Source: Erigeron canadensis
Taxonomy: Eukaryota; Streptophyta; Magnoliopsida; Asterales; Asteraceae
DNA length: 64,000 nt
Direction of reading: 5' to 3'
Assembly: GCF_010389155.1 (NCBI RefSeq)
Contig: NC_057766.1
Location: forward strand, 33,675,516-33,739,515
The notes beneath the pieces were generated by a model. That model had not been told where the DNA came from and made no database searches. It saw only the letters and a program-made list of their open reading frames with translations. This document shows, in pieces, positions 1 through 43,667 of the stretch (the first letter of the stretch is position 1; each line of letters opens with the position of its first letter). The position numbers and the translations under genes were made by a program.

Positions 1-821
1 CACCACCATAACGAAGTGGCAAGAACAGTAAGGCACCATCATGGTGTACAATCACCTTATACCCAACAACATTCGTTCTACATTTACAAAAAACACAATA
101 AAAACTAATTAGGGTTTTACAATTAAAAAGATTAGGGTTTCCCAATTTTTAATTCAAAATATTAGGCTTTTCTATTTTTTAATTCAAAAAATTAGGGTTT
201 CCCAATTTTAAATTAAAAAAGAATAAGGGTTTCGGGATTTTAAATTAAGTAAATCTAGGGTTTCCCCCTTTTTAAATTATTTCAAGAATTAAAAATTATT
301 CATCATCTTCTACGACTAAATAACTCAGATTTATTAGTTTAAAAATTCAGAAATAAAAAATAGTTTATACATTTTGAATCAAAAATAAAGACAATTGCTT
401 GTTCAGAGAATCAAAAATATTACCTCATTTTGAATAAAGGAAGTTTCTCAGATCATCGAATGGAGCGGAATTCGTTTCTCAGATCATCGAATGGATCAGA
501 TTTATGTGTGTGTGTATAAGTGTGTGTGAAAGACTGTGTGTGTTGGTAGTTGGAAATGAGATAAATTCGTTATATATATCCACGTGTATCGGTAAATTAA
601 AGAGTGGTAACCGGGTAACTTTTAACCCGGTCATTTTTGCATGGAATATAACTTTCTAGCAGGTTTCCGCCATAGAATAAAGAAAATCGTTAGTTCGTGC
701 ACACTATAACTTTTCAGTCATAGTTTATTGCATTCCGTAGCACTAAACCCTTAATTAATTAAGATGTGTAAGAACCCAAACCTTTTAATAGAAATCGATT
801 AATTTTTTTTTATATAGCACC
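1..821. other. AT-rich non-coding region with short direct repeats
   Basis: No gene is visible. Positions 109-265 hold several diverged copies of a unit built around TTAGGGTTTCCCAATTTT. The 21-bp string TTTCTCAGATCATCGAATGGA is present twice, at 444-464 and 475-495 (31-bp offset). A GT-rich microsatellite lies near 504-545. GGGTAACTTTTAACCC near 604-620 is a short inverted repeat. This is probably the continuation of an LTR retroelement that enters from the left edge, but no boundary can be fixed. Confidence 0.5.
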
Positions 822-1011
822 CACTGCGGCGCAGTGAGGCGAAACACCTCCACTGCGGAGCAGTGGAAAACTTCGGCAAATAATGGACAAAAGCTCACTG
901 CGGCGCAGTGAGGCAAAACACACCAACTGCGGCGCAGTGAAAACGGATCAAACTGACTAAATACCCACTGCGGCGCAGTGAGCAGGGAATGACCCCCACT
1001 GCGGCGCAGTG
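803..1011 (-). repeat. Palindromic-module cluster 1 next to a TATA-like box
   Basis: Six copies of CACTGCG-G-CGCAGTG (7-bp inverted arms around one base) start at 822, 851, 896, 925, 966 and 997. Start-to-start steps are 29, 45, 29, 41 and 31 bp. The central base is G on the plus strand, so the unit reads with a central C on the minus strand, as in cluster 2. In that minus-strand orientation a TATATAAAA box lies directly downstream (plus 803-816). Two copies have one mismatch (851 and 925). The cluster probably belongs to an LTR U3 region, by analogy with cluster 2, where the LTR is delimited. Confidence 0.8.
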
Positions 1012-2649
1012 GGACGACCTGCAGAAAAACCCCTTTCTTTTAAAATCAACTTTCCCGTACCATAACACAAATGGTTTCAACTAAAAACGCCAATTTCCTT
1101 CACAACCTTTTCTGGGCTAAACCAAACCTGCTTATGACATATAAAACACCATTTCAAAAGATTTGACATCTATACAAGCTTTACAAACACATTGTTCAAC
1201 AAATGGGTCGGATGCCCAACTTGGATAATTCATCAAATCTTTCAAGACTTACATTACCCATTTAAATACAATTTTCCAGAATTTCCAAAACAAGTTAACG
1301 AAAAAGGGATTTGTATCAAGAGCCAATAAGTACTAAAGGGATCATCTACCCAAATTATCCAAAATGCCAACCTTCCAAAAGACTAGAGCTTCCAATTCTA
1401 ACTTCACTTGATCGCTTCTTTACCCTTGCTACTACCAACTCCTATAAACAGAGTTAAACAACTAAAACATAAGCAACACTTAGTGAATGCATACACATAT
1501 AATCATAATCATGTCATTTCAACTTTGTGCATCAAGCACCATATAAGCCTAGCAAGCTAGCCTTTTCACACAATTCAAACAACATACATTCATTTTCAAC
1601 ATGGCCATGGACAATTTGGCTAGTAGGAATTTACCTACCTACTAGCTCTTACAAACAAATTGACTAGTAGGAAGTTACCCACCTACTAGTTCTAACAAAC
1701 AACTATCAAATGGGTCATAGGAATTTACCCACTGATGACCTCTAATAACAAGAACATGATTATATGCATATACACTCACCTCAAACTTGGCTAGTTGACA
1801 CAACAAGGCTACAAGATCAACAATTTATTCTTCAACACCTATACAAGAATAATCACATATCATCTATGAGTTCCATGACTCAACTACTTACAAACATCTA
1901 GTTGCATTCAACAACTCTAAGATTATGGTGTTTGGCTACTAAACTCTTTTCCAACAAACTCCAAATTTTCATGATAGAACTTTATTTCATGACTTCTAGC
2001 CAAACACCACCAAATACGAATTTCTTATTATAGGTGATTTTCCATTATCACCAACTCTTTAAATCAAACTAACAAATTTCCAATTCAAAATATTGGGCTT
2101 CTTCTTGGAAATTTCAATTAACAAAACCCTCCAAATACTAAGGTTAAGAACCCTAAATTTCAATAACAAATAAAACTAGGGTTATGAAATCAATACCTCA
2201 AGAATGAGAGACAAAGATTTAGGGTTTTCAAATTGGAATTCTTGCCCTTTTTCTTCCTTAATATTTCGGTCACCACCACCTCCAAGAAAGCCCCAAACTT
2301 CAATTTCTAATTTAATTGGAGATGATTAATGTTATTGTCTCAAGATTACAATTCCTTACTTAGTTTTGAAGCTTCAATTGCATGGATTTGAAGGATTTTG
2401 AGGAGATGAAGTAGTTAGAAGAGAAAAGAGTTTGAGTGGGAAAAATGAGTCATAAAACTAAGTGGCTGGATTTTATCCCTGATGGCCACGTTCCATTTTT
2501 AGTTTTTTTGTGGGTTTAATACCAGCTATCCACTAAAGTTCCAACTAAATTAACCCCTTAACTCAAAACAAAATACTAAGAAATTACTTTAGTGTCAAAA
2601 CTATGAAAAGGGTTAATTTTCTTTTACCTTAAAATATTGGGGTGTTACA
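1012..2649 (-). mobile_element. Ty3-type (Tekay-like) LTR remnant
   Basis: The right end at 2641-2649 reads GGTGTTACA, so the minus strand starts TGTAACACCCC, a common start of plant chromovirus (Tekay/Del) LTRs. The interior has no open frame of note. It contains a TTTCGG-rich leader-like tract near 2262-2290, similar in style to the LTR at 55296-57840. The left end was not found. The assignment rests on the terminal motif and the general look, not on an alignment. Confidence 0.5.
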
Positions 2650-3766
2650 AGATGTTTGTATGGCCATACCCAAATGAGCTCAAGAGGAAGTCTTGACTAA
2701 TTTGGTAATCTTGATTAATTGTAGAAATGAGAAACATAATCGTTACTTTATGAAATGACATTGATCTATATTCATAATTAACAAGGGTATGTGAACAAAG
2801 GGATATTAAAGACTAAATCGTTTCAAATTGGCAATTTAAGAAACTATTCTTAAATATTTCCGGGAGCATTGGCGTGTTGCTAGACGCTAACCAATGTTAT
2901 TGCTTTTATAAATAACATGCTCAAGTGAGAGCTGTTGGAGTGTGATCATGTTAAATAATAAATCGCATGTCCAGAAATAATTTAAGCCTACGGGGTCACA
3001 CGCGTTGACACTTAGATATCCGGTAATATGTATATATTGTATTTACATATTTATAATTACCAAATTGAGAGAAATGATGATTGGACATTATTAACTAGAT
3101 ATGTTAATTAGAATTACTTATTAATTAATAATTATGAATTATTAATTATTAAATATTAATTAACAATTAAATGTAATTATTAATTAAATCCTAATCCAAG
3201 TCAAAAATATTACTTGAAGGTTAAGTTATTTGAGATATACTTATACCCTATATATATCCTAATAATTAACCCTAATAATATATCTCTCAAGAAATCAAAA
3301 ACCCTCCTTCGATTTGAGTGTTGATCGAAAAACCACGGAAACAAAACAAGTATTAGTTTTGTTTTCATCCGAGAACAACTTCACAAGATTATTAATGTCA
3401 TCATTATAATAACAATAAAGTTGTTTGGGTTTTGTGAGTTTTTGTTCGACGGGAATAAGAAGCTTTTGTCTTCTTTGTGTTCGACGAAACAACGGTAAAA
3501 GCAAACTATGAGTTTTAGGCTTTTGGTGATTCGAGATCTAGCAATCTTCGGGTTTTGTTTGACGTGTCGTGTCGTGTGTGCGATCATAGAGGGGTTTTAC
3601 TTTAAACCCTACAATAATAATAAAAATCTTATTAATAATATTATTGGAAGCTTTACGCAAAGGTACACGTTTCGATTGTCTCTTTGTTAATTATTAGTAT
3701 TACATATACGATTTTTCCGCTGCGTACTCGTAAATTGTTATATGTTTATGTGCTCATATTCTAACA
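2650..3766 (+). mobile_element. 3' end of a Copia element: non-coding tail, polypurine tract and LTR
   Basis: A purine-rich tract (CAAGTGAGAG, about 2922-2931) is followed by an LTR starting TGTTGGAG at 2933 and ending CTAACA at 3766 (834 bp). The LTR shares TTTTTCCGCTGCG with the intact Copia element at 43668-51527, suggesting a related lineage. The polyprotein is missing: the element is cut at 2649/2650 by the Ty3-type LTR to its left. No primer binding site follows 3766, so this is a 3' LTR. Confidence 0.6.
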
Positions 3767-3839
3767 ATGCTGAGCCTTCTATTAGCGCCCCATATTTTCG
3801 CCTTATTGGGGTATTACAATTTATCTATTTCATTTCAGT

Positions 3840-4819
3840 TGTAAGTCCCAACTCAAGAGATGGTACTCTACTAGAGACACCTCTATGTCAATAGTGGAGT
3901 TACTTTGCAATACGTTCACCAGATCTGGACTCGACCAGTTGGGTTGAACAGCATACCAGGTTATCTAGATGGTTTACTTATTAAGGTGACAATGTGAATA
4001 AGTAAATACAATGCAATAATAAATTAACTTGTAATTTAAATGGTGAGACAATATGTATTTTTCATATATATTTTATTTATTAATTATAAACAACATACAA
4101 ATGTTGATGCGGAACCAAGATATTACAAGTATGTAAATATCCTAACAACCTATGAAATACAATTGATCTATAACTTGGAAATTCTCTTGTCAATCGAAAC
4201 ACTTAGAGTTGTGAAATGTTCCTTTTTGTGATTGAGAGAATATTGCATAAGCACACCAACAATATTGCAGAATGTATGTGTTTGCAAAGTTGATAAAATG
4301 CTTGGGCAAAGACCTCTATTTATAGTCGAAGGTTGAGCATTGGGATCTCAACTTCGACGTACAAATATGGTTGACATCACACAAAACTATTAGTAAATAA
4401 TTCTTTGTGTGTGTGCTAAATAAAATAAGACAAAAGGTTACTTTATTCAACCACTCTACATCTTTGCACTTTTATCCACAGACAAAATTATTATCCGGGT
4501 AAAAGGATGTAGTGTAAAAGGTCTTCCTCGTAATCAGTGTAAAGCTTTGTAAATGCATTTACACTAGAGGATCTCCAGTTGATTAATCTGGTAGAAAGTC
4601 AACTGGGCTTCACTGCCATTGCCTTTCTCTTTCTTCCACTTGTTGTCTTTGACTTCAACTGGAATGTCTTCAGATTGTTGTTCTTCAGATCTCAACCGGA
4701 GGAAGTCGTCAGTTGCATAAACTGTATATTGCAACTGGACTTCAAATATTTCGGACAATTCTTCATGCTCTCCAGATGCAACTGGAGAGATCCAGTTTTC
4801 AGCAAAACTGGACCTAACA
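3840..4819 (-). mobile_element. Solo LTR, family A copy 1 (980 bp), TSD TCAGT
   Basis: The element begins TGTAAG and ends CCTAACA and is flanked by TCAGT on both sides (3835-3839 and 4820-4824). It is one of four copies in the window (also 26390, 39511 and 41425). Promoter orientation is minus: a TATAAATAG box reads leftward near 4314-4326. No internal retroelement sequence is attached, so it is best explained as a solo LTR left by LTR-LTR recombination. A TRIM-like non-autonomous element is less likely. Confidence 0.85.
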
Positions 4820-4824
4820 TCAGT

Positions 4825-5358
4825 TTTCTGAATTTTTCCTTACCAAACGTGCCTTTATAAAAATTCGAAAGTTTATATTAGTCTGTAAAGTGTCACGTGG
4901 GTTTTTTTTTTTGCTTGAAATCGGCAGCTCTTTGGCTACCCATCATTGACTAGCCTATATTTTCAGTTAAATAATTAAAGGCTAAGGTTTTTATGGATGT
5001 ATGTTGTTTTATATATTTAAACTAGTTCTTAATCTTAAATGCTTTTAAATAAGATTTTAAAAATACTTATGTGTAATTAAAGGGTTAGTTAGAAAATTAA
5101 CTAGTTTAGCTAATATTGAGTATTACAATCTAGTTAATATTTTTTAATTTAGATTCGCAAATATATTTACTTTAGGTGACGGGTATTACGAAACTTTTAA
5201 TTCGAAGTTTATTTCCTAGACTTATAAATTTGTAACATTATACTTATCAGATAAGAATTGACCCATAACTTGATACTTAAGAATTGACCTATAACTTGAT
5301 ATTGATATAAGCCTTACGTCATTTTATTACAAAATTTTGATAGTGGGCAATTTCCGAC
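4825..5358. other. AT-rich flank between two solo LTRs
   Basis: No coding signal is seen. The stretch 3767-3839 plus 4825-5358 plus 6290-6580 appears to be the older sequence into which the two solo LTRs inserted. It has GGGGTATTACA at 3809-3819 and GGGTGTTATA near 6562-6571, both resembling minus-strand Ty3 LTR starts, so the background may itself be old LTR sequence. Confidence 0.4.
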
Positions 5359-6289
5359 TGTTTTGGTCAAAAATCACCTAAGATAATCTACGTTGAAGCC
5401 TTAGATCAATTAAGTAACCAAACTTTCGTTCGTGAGGTTGTGTGCTTGTAAAAATATGTTGAGTTACAAAGATGCGTTGTTAAGAAAGATTTTTGATAAA
5501 GATTATGTCGACTAAACAATAAAGAAGGTCAAGATATTCGCAAACTAATGTAAATAATGCAGAATATGTTAATATAAGCAAGATATTAAGCAAGAATCAA
5601 ATAAATAATGCGTAAAATAAAGAGTAAAGAGCAAGAACACCGATATTTGTTGACGAGGAAAAGCCCTTAATCCTTGTAGGATTGCCGGCATAAAAACCCT
5701 GGGAGGAAATAATCGTTCCTGCCTTGTTCTTTATTGATGAATGTTAAAATGATTACAATTGGTGGGAGTAGGTTGATCGATCTCTCTAAGTGTATGAACA
5801 ACGAAGAGAATAGTATGTAGCGTGTGTGTGAATACAAGTGAGTAATGACTGATGAAAAGTAAGTGTCTAGGATCGATCAACCTCCTTCTATTTATAATGC
5901 AAATGATAAACTAACTATCCGATATTGTAGGGATCTTCCACATCTTCAGTTCTTGAATGTTGTTGAAGATCTTGCCTGATCAAGTGACCGTTAGTGTAAT
6001 TCTCCTCATGCTGAATTCAACTTGAAGTCCGGTTATGTTGGAGGACTAAGTCTTCTTTGCGTGTTGAAGAGATTCTTTATGTGTGCCTTTGATTTTGTAC
6101 CGTTAGAGGTATTTCCCATGTGTGATATTGATTATCATTGATCCTGCATGTTTAATCTCACGAGGAAATAATAATAACATTTGCAACAATACGTTAGTAT
6201 ATCTTCCGAATGTTCCGCTGTGTCAAGATCCTGAAATGTCAAGATCTTGGGCTTTCAAGATATAGGTACTTAAAATTTAAGGCATAACA
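5359..6289 (-). mobile_element. Solo LTR, family B copy 1 (931 bp), TSD CCGAC/CCAAC
   Basis: On the minus strand the LTR begins TGTTATGCCT (plus end 6289) and ends GACCAAAACA (plus start 5359). The flanks are CCGAC (5354-5358) and CCAAC (6290-6294), a 5-bp duplication with one mismatch. A homologous copy lies in opposite orientation at 18179-19251. Near its 5' end it carries three AGATCTTGA-like units at an exact 16-bp period. No internal region is attached. Confidence 0.8.
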
Positions 6290-6580
6290 CCAACTACTCG
6301 GATCTGAGCATCAAAATGACTTGAAGATTCCATCAATCCAAATTCAAATATTGCGTAAATCCAATGGGGTTATAAGAGTCCACCAATGAGTCATGCCACC
6401 TCATAACTCAATCGCTCAGGTGTGTATTCCAGGCTTCCATGAGAATGCCACGTAGGCTTATGCGAATTACAAGATCCATAAATCTTAGCAACATCACTCC
6501 TCAAATTTCAAGTACTGATCAACGTCAAAGTTTCCCTCTAAAAAACCATATAACTGTATCAGGGTGTTATAGCTTGAATA
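6290..6580. other. Non-coding flank, possible old Ty3 LTR end
   Basis: This lies between the family B solo LTR and the Stowaway MITE. GGGTGTTATA near 6562-6571 reads on the minus strand as TATAACACCC, one change from a Ty3 LTR start. The short open frame here has no recognisable product. Confidence 0.35.
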
Positions 6581-6753
6581 CTCCTTTCGTTCCATTAGAA
6601 GTGTCATATTTTAAATTTTTAAAGTCTAACATTTCTAACTTTAACTGTAACTTTGTTTGTATTAAATATTAATCGATGAAACTTATATCAATTGATTGTG
6701 TTTTAGAAGTGTTTTCAATGACATAAATTTTCATCAAGTTTTATATAACACAA

Positions 6754-6785
<32 letters not shown>

Positions 6786-6854
6786 GGTCAAAGTTTATAA
6801 ATAAAAGACTTTGAAAATTTAAAATAAAACACTTCTAATGGGACAGTGGAGGAG
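6581..6854. mobile_element. Stowaway-type MITE (274 bp), TA target site
   Basis: The left end CTCCTTTCGTTCCATTAGAA pairs with the right end TTCTAATGGGACAGTGGAGG followed by AG. TA dinucleotides flank both ends (6579-6580 and 6855-6856). The CTCC..CGTTCC terminus is the Stowaway (Tc1/mariner) signature. The interior is AT-rich and includes a (TA)n run near 6757-6785. It lies about 0.7 kb beyond the formin stop codon. Confidence 0.85.
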
Positions 6855-6856
6855 TA

Positions 6857-7528
6857 ATATGCATTTGTCATCACAATCCTCAGGCTCTCTTACACTAAAT
6901 ATATACGGAGTATTCTGATACATAATTTAGTTACTTTCTACATAAGTTGGTGAATAAAGATGCTATCTTACTAAACACCTAAATAGAATGGATCCTAAAG
7001 AATCAGTTGAAACACAATATAAGATATACCAAAGCCACATATTTCTGATAGGCGAACCCACGGATGTACATTACAGTATTGACTAAAGGTTGCGTCTCTT
7101 TATCCAGCCCATCTATCAGCAATTTATCACTATAGAAAGGGGATCCATCTTACCATTTTAGCTGCCACACCAAGACTCCTATATATTTACAAGCTACCAA
7201 CAGTGGATTACGTAGATGTGCCCATTAGTTTTTGCTGCAAAGCACATCAAATTCATCAATACACTCCAACCAATTGACATTAAATATATTGAGTTTTCAA
7301 GAGGAATTTTTATTTAAAAATGGTGGAAATGACATACCTTCAGTCGAATAACACTGGAGCACTATGAGTTGCAGTAAAAACTGTGGTATTATACAATTTA
7401 CATATATGGCATATATGTATCATGAGCATCCCAATAATTGGCTAAAGCACATGCATTGGGTAGCTTGACATGCCCTTTTTGATCGCCACCATTTGGATTG
7501 AAAGACAAAAATATGTTATTCAACACTT
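6857..7528 (-). other. 3' flank of the formin gene
   Basis: AT-rich sequence beyond the formin stop codon that probably includes its 3' untranslated region. No polyadenylation site could be chosen with confidence and no other gene is seen. Confidence 0.5.
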
Positions 7529-38461
<30,933 letters not shown>

Positions 38462-39505
38462 TGGAATTCACTAGATTTTGATCCCTAGATAGAAATTTGA
38501 TAAATCCCCCAATCTTTATAGAAGAACATTTGTGGTTTTATGTGTTTGTGTGTGTAAAAAAGGTGTGTGTATATATAATCTTTATGATGAATATCACGTG
38601 AAATGAATGAGGTTTTGGTTGTATGAAGAATCTAAGAATGGCAATTGATTTGTATGAGCTTTGAATTTGTGTTTGTGTAAATATCATTGCTCCAAGGGTT
38701 TGTGTTTTGTATGAAAATATTTTTCGATCTCTAATAAGAAATTTGGGAAAACAAGTTTAATTTTGGGAAAACATGTCTATTATCTTTTGAGTGATTATCA
38801 TATTTTTCCTCCTTAAGTTATAAAACAACATATTTACCCAATGATAATATCTTATATATACCCAATTTAAATCTAAAAAATCTCACATTCATCTATTTTC
38901 ACTAAATAAATAAACAAACTCAACAGAAAAACAATGAATAACTTTGTTTTCAATCTATCATTAGAGAGTTTGTTTATTATGAAAAATATAAGTTTAAAAA
39001 AATTAATTTGATGCTTTGACGTTATGATTCGGTAGTTAATAATTTTCGATAAATTATAGTTTAGTCTTTTTTAGATGATTATATATATAATGTATATCTG
39101 TCTCGATCTTATAAAATTATAAATCACACAAATTCTCGAAAACAAATAAAAGGGTGCCCACGCGTTATGGCTGTAAGTGATGGTTAAATGCCTTATTGTT
39201 GCACGTTAGATAAACCAAATATAATCAGACATTCCTATGTATAGATTTAACTCATAAATAAAAAAATTCCCTATATGAAAACATGAATTATATACTGTAA
39301 ACATGAATTATACACGGGCATTGCACAGACATTAAATATTATTAGATACTTGCTCAAGAATAAAACAAGATACAAAGAGTCATCGATAAAAGGATAACAT
39401 TGGCAACTAAAGTAAAAGAAAAATATATAATGTAAAAATTCATATTTGTTTGTCCAACTTTTTCTTTGGAAACCAACACATACTAATCGCCTTTGATAGT
39501 TTTGG
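38462..39505 (-). promoter_or_regulatory. Formin upstream region
   Basis: Upstream flank in the minus direction. A TATA-like stretch (minus TTATATATA, plus 38568-38576) lies about 110 bp above the ATG and is the best core-promoter candidate. AT-rich sequence follows to a solo LTR at 39511. No other gene is seen. Confidence 0.4.
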
Positions 39506-39510
39506 CAAGG

Positions 39511-40484
39511 TGTTAGTCCCAACTATTACTAGATGGGTGCTGAAGACACCTCTATGTCAATGGTGAGTGTACTTTGCAACACAATCACTTAATCTGGACG
39601 TGACCAGTTTAGAGTGATTGTGTACCAGGTAATCTGGAGGCTTACTTATTAAGGTGACAATGTAAATAAGTAAATACAATGCAATAGATCTAAGTGACAA
39701 GTATCTATATTGATGAGACAATATGTATTTTTCAAGTGTATTTTATTTATTGATTGTTGAATAAAATACAAGGTTGTTGCGGAACCAAGATGATACAAAG
39801 ATGTAAATATCCTAACAACCTATGAAATACAATTGATCTATACTTGGAAATTCTCCTAACAATCGAAACACTTAAAGTTGTGAAATGTTCCTTTTTGCGA
39901 TTGAGAGAATATTGCACAAGTTCACCAATATTGCAGAATGTATGTGTTTGCAAAGTTATTGAAATGCTTGGGCAAGGACCTCTATTTATAGTCGAAGTAT
40001 GAGCATTGGGATCTCAACTTCGAAGTACAAATATGGTTGACAGCACACAAAAGTATTAGTAAATAATCCTTTGTGTGTGCTAAATAAAGTAAGACAAAAG
40101 GTTACTTTATTCAACCACTCTACATCTTTGCACTTTTATCCACAGACAAGATTATTGTCCGGTTAAAAGGATGTAGTGTAAAAGGTCTTTCTTGTAATCA
40201 GTGTAAAGCTTTGTAAAGGCATTTACACTGGAGGATCTCCAGTTGATTGATCTGGTGAAATGTCAACTGGGCTTCACTGCCATTGCCATTCCCTTTCTTC
40301 CACTTGTTGTCTTCGACTTCAACTGGAAGGTCTTCAGATTTAAGTCTTCAGATCTCAACTGGAGGAAGTCATCAGTTGCTTAAACTGTACGATGCAACTG
40401 GCCTTCTAATATTTTGGACAATTCTTCATACTCTCCAGATGCAGCTGGAGAGCTCCAGTTTTATAGTCAAAATTGGACCTAACA
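39511..40484 (-). mobile_element. Solo LTR, family A copy 3 (974 bp), TSD CAAGG
   Basis: It begins TGTTAGTCCC and ends ACCTAACA, with CAAGG on both sides (39506-39510 and 40485-40489). TATAAATAGAGG reads on the minus strand at 39979-39990, pointing toward the formin gene about 1.5 kb away. It is close in sequence to copy 1 at 3840-4819 over the whole length. Confidence 0.88.
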
Positions 40485-40489
40485 CAAGG

Positions 40490-41401
40490 TATACGTACTC
40501 CCCCGATCCAAGGACACTTGAATTCAAACATTTGCATAAGATTTTTGCGGCTAAATCTAAAAAGACAATTTGATAAGCAACATTAGTTTGCATTGAAACT
40601 TCATGTAATTGACGGCTACCGACAACCAAATGAAAAAATAACTAAAGTTTTAAAACACCATATATTGCATCTTATAAACATCATTATTGTAATAATCCTA
40701 GTAACGACAGTGTGTCTAAATATATTTTCAAAATTTATCAAACGTTGTCATGAAGAGAATGTTCAAACTTGAAATAAAGGATACGAAACTCTAATGTGAA
40801 AAAAAAAAAAGAAACCTATAAATCTGTTGATGATGAATCAGCGTGATTAATAACCAAATATTGTATAGAAACTTACATGTACACTCCTCAATAGAGTTTG
40901 AGTTGAGATAAAATATATCATATGGAGATCATTGTTGAGTATATCATATGGTGATAATAGGGGGCCGTGAGTTGAGATCGAAATGACGGCCGGCCGCAAC
41001 CGCCGTCGAAGATGCGAAGGGATAGAAAGTTGGGGAAGGCGGTGAGGAGTGTCGTGTAAAGGGTAATTTAGTCTTAATGGGTAGATGGGATATAGAGATG
41101 TATTATGATGGAAGGTAAATTAGACATATCATATTCTTAATTACTTAAATTGGGGGTTAATTTCATTTATAAGGGAATATAAATTATTAATTACTTAATT
41201 TTGTTTCCCAGGTTAAATGGACAAGTAGCATTTATCAGAAAGAAAATGAATAGATAATATGACAGATTAGTTACAAGGGGAAAGAAAAAGACCATCGAGC
41301 TCATTGTAGTATGATCCAAAGGACTTTTGCAGTATTTAAGTCCATGTATAATTATTTACTAAAATGCAATTTTATGTTATTTAACCTAGGAAGAAAAGTA
41401 G
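40490..41401. other. Unassigned intergenic sequence
   Basis: AT-rich sequence with one GC-rich island (about 40980-41045, GACGGCCGGCCGCAACCGCC). No gene or repeat boundary was recognised. Confidence 0.4.
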
Positions 41402-41424
41402 AAATTTTAAGGGTAAACTACAAG

Positions 41425-42370
41425 TGTAAAGTCCCTCACCGATGGTTTAACCCACGAATGTAAAATACAACAAGTCAAATATGCACTAGATGAAGACTAG
41501 TATTTACGTAAATATAAATGTAAGAATATAAATAAGTAAATACAAGACTTAAGCAATAAATAAGCAAGTTAAATAAAGATGGAACAAGAAAGTAATTTTC
41601 AATGTGTATTTTATTTATTGATGTATAAACAAAATACAAGGTTGTTGTGGAACCTAGATAATACCAAAGTAAGTATCTAAACAACCTTATGAATTACAAG
41701 TGATCTATACTTGCTAAATAATCTCCTTGATCGAAATACTTAAAGTTGTGAAGTATAACTGTTTAGATTGAGAGTATTTAGGCAAGTTCACCAATTTGCA
41801 AAAGTAATTTGTAAGAGGGAAATGACTTGGTATTTATAGGCAAAATAATCTCTACAGTGATTATTTTGCCGTACAAATGTGGTTGGGAGCATTTAAGGAA
41901 CTTAGGTATTTTCTTTAAATGCAATACTAAAAGTATAAGGATAAAGTCACATTGATAGTGACTTGTCACCTTTTAGCCAACCACCTTTACACGCGTGTAT
42001 AACCTTTACAAAGGACAAAAGAGATATCCGGGTAAAAGCGTGTAAAGGCATAAAGTCAATTCCTCGTAATCAGTGTTCAGACTTGTAAGGTCTAGAACAC
42101 TGACAAGGACTCCAGTTGTTGATCTGGTAAGTCTGCCAGTGGGCTCCGCCACATGTCAGTCTTCTTCTTCAGACTTCAGACTTTGTCTTCAGTGAGAATG
42201 TTCTTCAGTAGAGTAGATCTGGACTGGAGTGAAGTTCAGTAAGCAAATCTGGAAGACTCCTGATTTCTTGTACAAGTAAACGCTCATGGACTTCCATAAT
42301 TTCTGGACAAATCTTCAGGATTGCTCCAATCTTCAAGTCTGGAGCTAGTCCAGTAAAACTAAACCTAACA
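41425..42370 (-). mobile_element. Solo LTR, family A copy 4 (946 bp, diverged), TSD ACAAG
   Basis: It begins TGTAAAGTCC, ends AACCTAACA and is flanked by ACAAG (41420-41424 and 42371-42375). It is clearly more diverged from copies 1-3 but keeps the same layout: a leftward TATA-type box near 41832-41842 and the CCAGTTGTTGATCTGGT-like segment near 42111. It sits in the left arm of the MULE-like element. Confidence 0.82.
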
Positions 42371-42375
42371 ACAAG

Positions 42376-43667
42376 GATGGTACCGGGCGAATACACCAGA
42401 TTACACAATTCATACCTATTTGCAAAAAGTTACCCGAGACATACCCATGATTTGCAATTTCGCACAATTGACATACCTATGTCTAACGAAGATGGACGGA
42501 TCGTTAAGTTGAGTCACGTGTCGCTCACGAGAAGGGGTATATTCGTCTAAATCTATTTTCAACCTTCTTTTTTCTTCTCATCCCAGATCCGTGTCACTAT
42601 ACATACATAAGTAAATAAATATATAATCTATTAATCTATATTTGACTCCATGTTTTATTATCACCATTAAAAATCTAAACGCAATCCAATCACATTAACA
42701 CCATTAAAACCCACGAATCCAATCACATTACCACTTTTAAAACCCACGAAGTGAATCAGCGATTGAATATCCAAAGCTAAAAGCATACAAAATATTTAAC
42801 ATCTTAAAAATGTTCAACAACTTTAACATCTATATTAATATGTTGAAAAGTCAAAACAAATGTGTATATATACATACATACCCGTAGATACACACACAAG
42901 TAGATATAGATGACCCGCAACCGGATCGAAACCATCACCTGAAAACCTCATCGGAAAACCATCTCATCGGAAAATACACTTCATCGCTCCATGTACCCAC
43001 CCCATTCTGAGTCACTGCCAAAGGAACCCTTTCCTTGGCGGCGGACACCCCAAAGACGGAGGTTGACGACGGCCAAAGGAGGCTATTCAAAGAGGAAAAA
43101 ATGGTTTCTTAGATTTAGTTAAGCGGGGCAAAAAAATGGACATTAGATCTGGAAATTTAATGTATTCTCCATAGGTGTGTTTAGAAACCATCGATATAGT
43201 AAACCGTTGATTTTGATTCAGTTAAGCGAATATGAAAATGATATTCATGTTGGATGATGGTTTGAGAAAAGAATAAATCAGTGATCCAGCTAAGGTTTGA
43301 TGTTTCTTATTTCGATGTTTATAATGAAGAATAAGTACACTATAATTCTGGTTGTTCTTATTTATTACTCGTAATATTTCTTAGTGGGATTTGTATAAAT
43401 ATAAATATAGATACAAATATGTATAAACATAGAAGAAAAAATGGAGATGATGATGATGGTTGTTAACTAGTTATTGTTAATATGGTTGTTATTCCTTTTG
43501 ATTATGATGAACATAGAAACAGGTACATATTTTATTTATTAAAAAATCTTTTTATTAATGTATGTGGGTCAATTTCAAAAGCAGTATCTAGGATTTGTTT
43601 GATATTGCATTGGAGGGGCAGATATGGGGTAAAATAGTCGTTTACATGCTCATGTGAGCGGTACATG
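42376..43667. other. Interior of the MULE-like element
   Basis: No transposase frame is seen. The first about 140 bp are the left inverted-repeat arm; the remainder is AT-rich with a short GC-rich patch near 43026-43085. GGGGTATATTCGTCTAAATC (42535) and GGGGTAAAATAGTCG (43626) are sub-terminal sequences in opposite orientation. Confidence 0.55.

Noticed and set aside
895..1080. Minus-strand ORF with HCAAVG repeats
   Set aside because: The peptide repeat is a by-product of the palindromic modules. Module spacing is not a multiple of three throughout, so a coding origin is unlikely.
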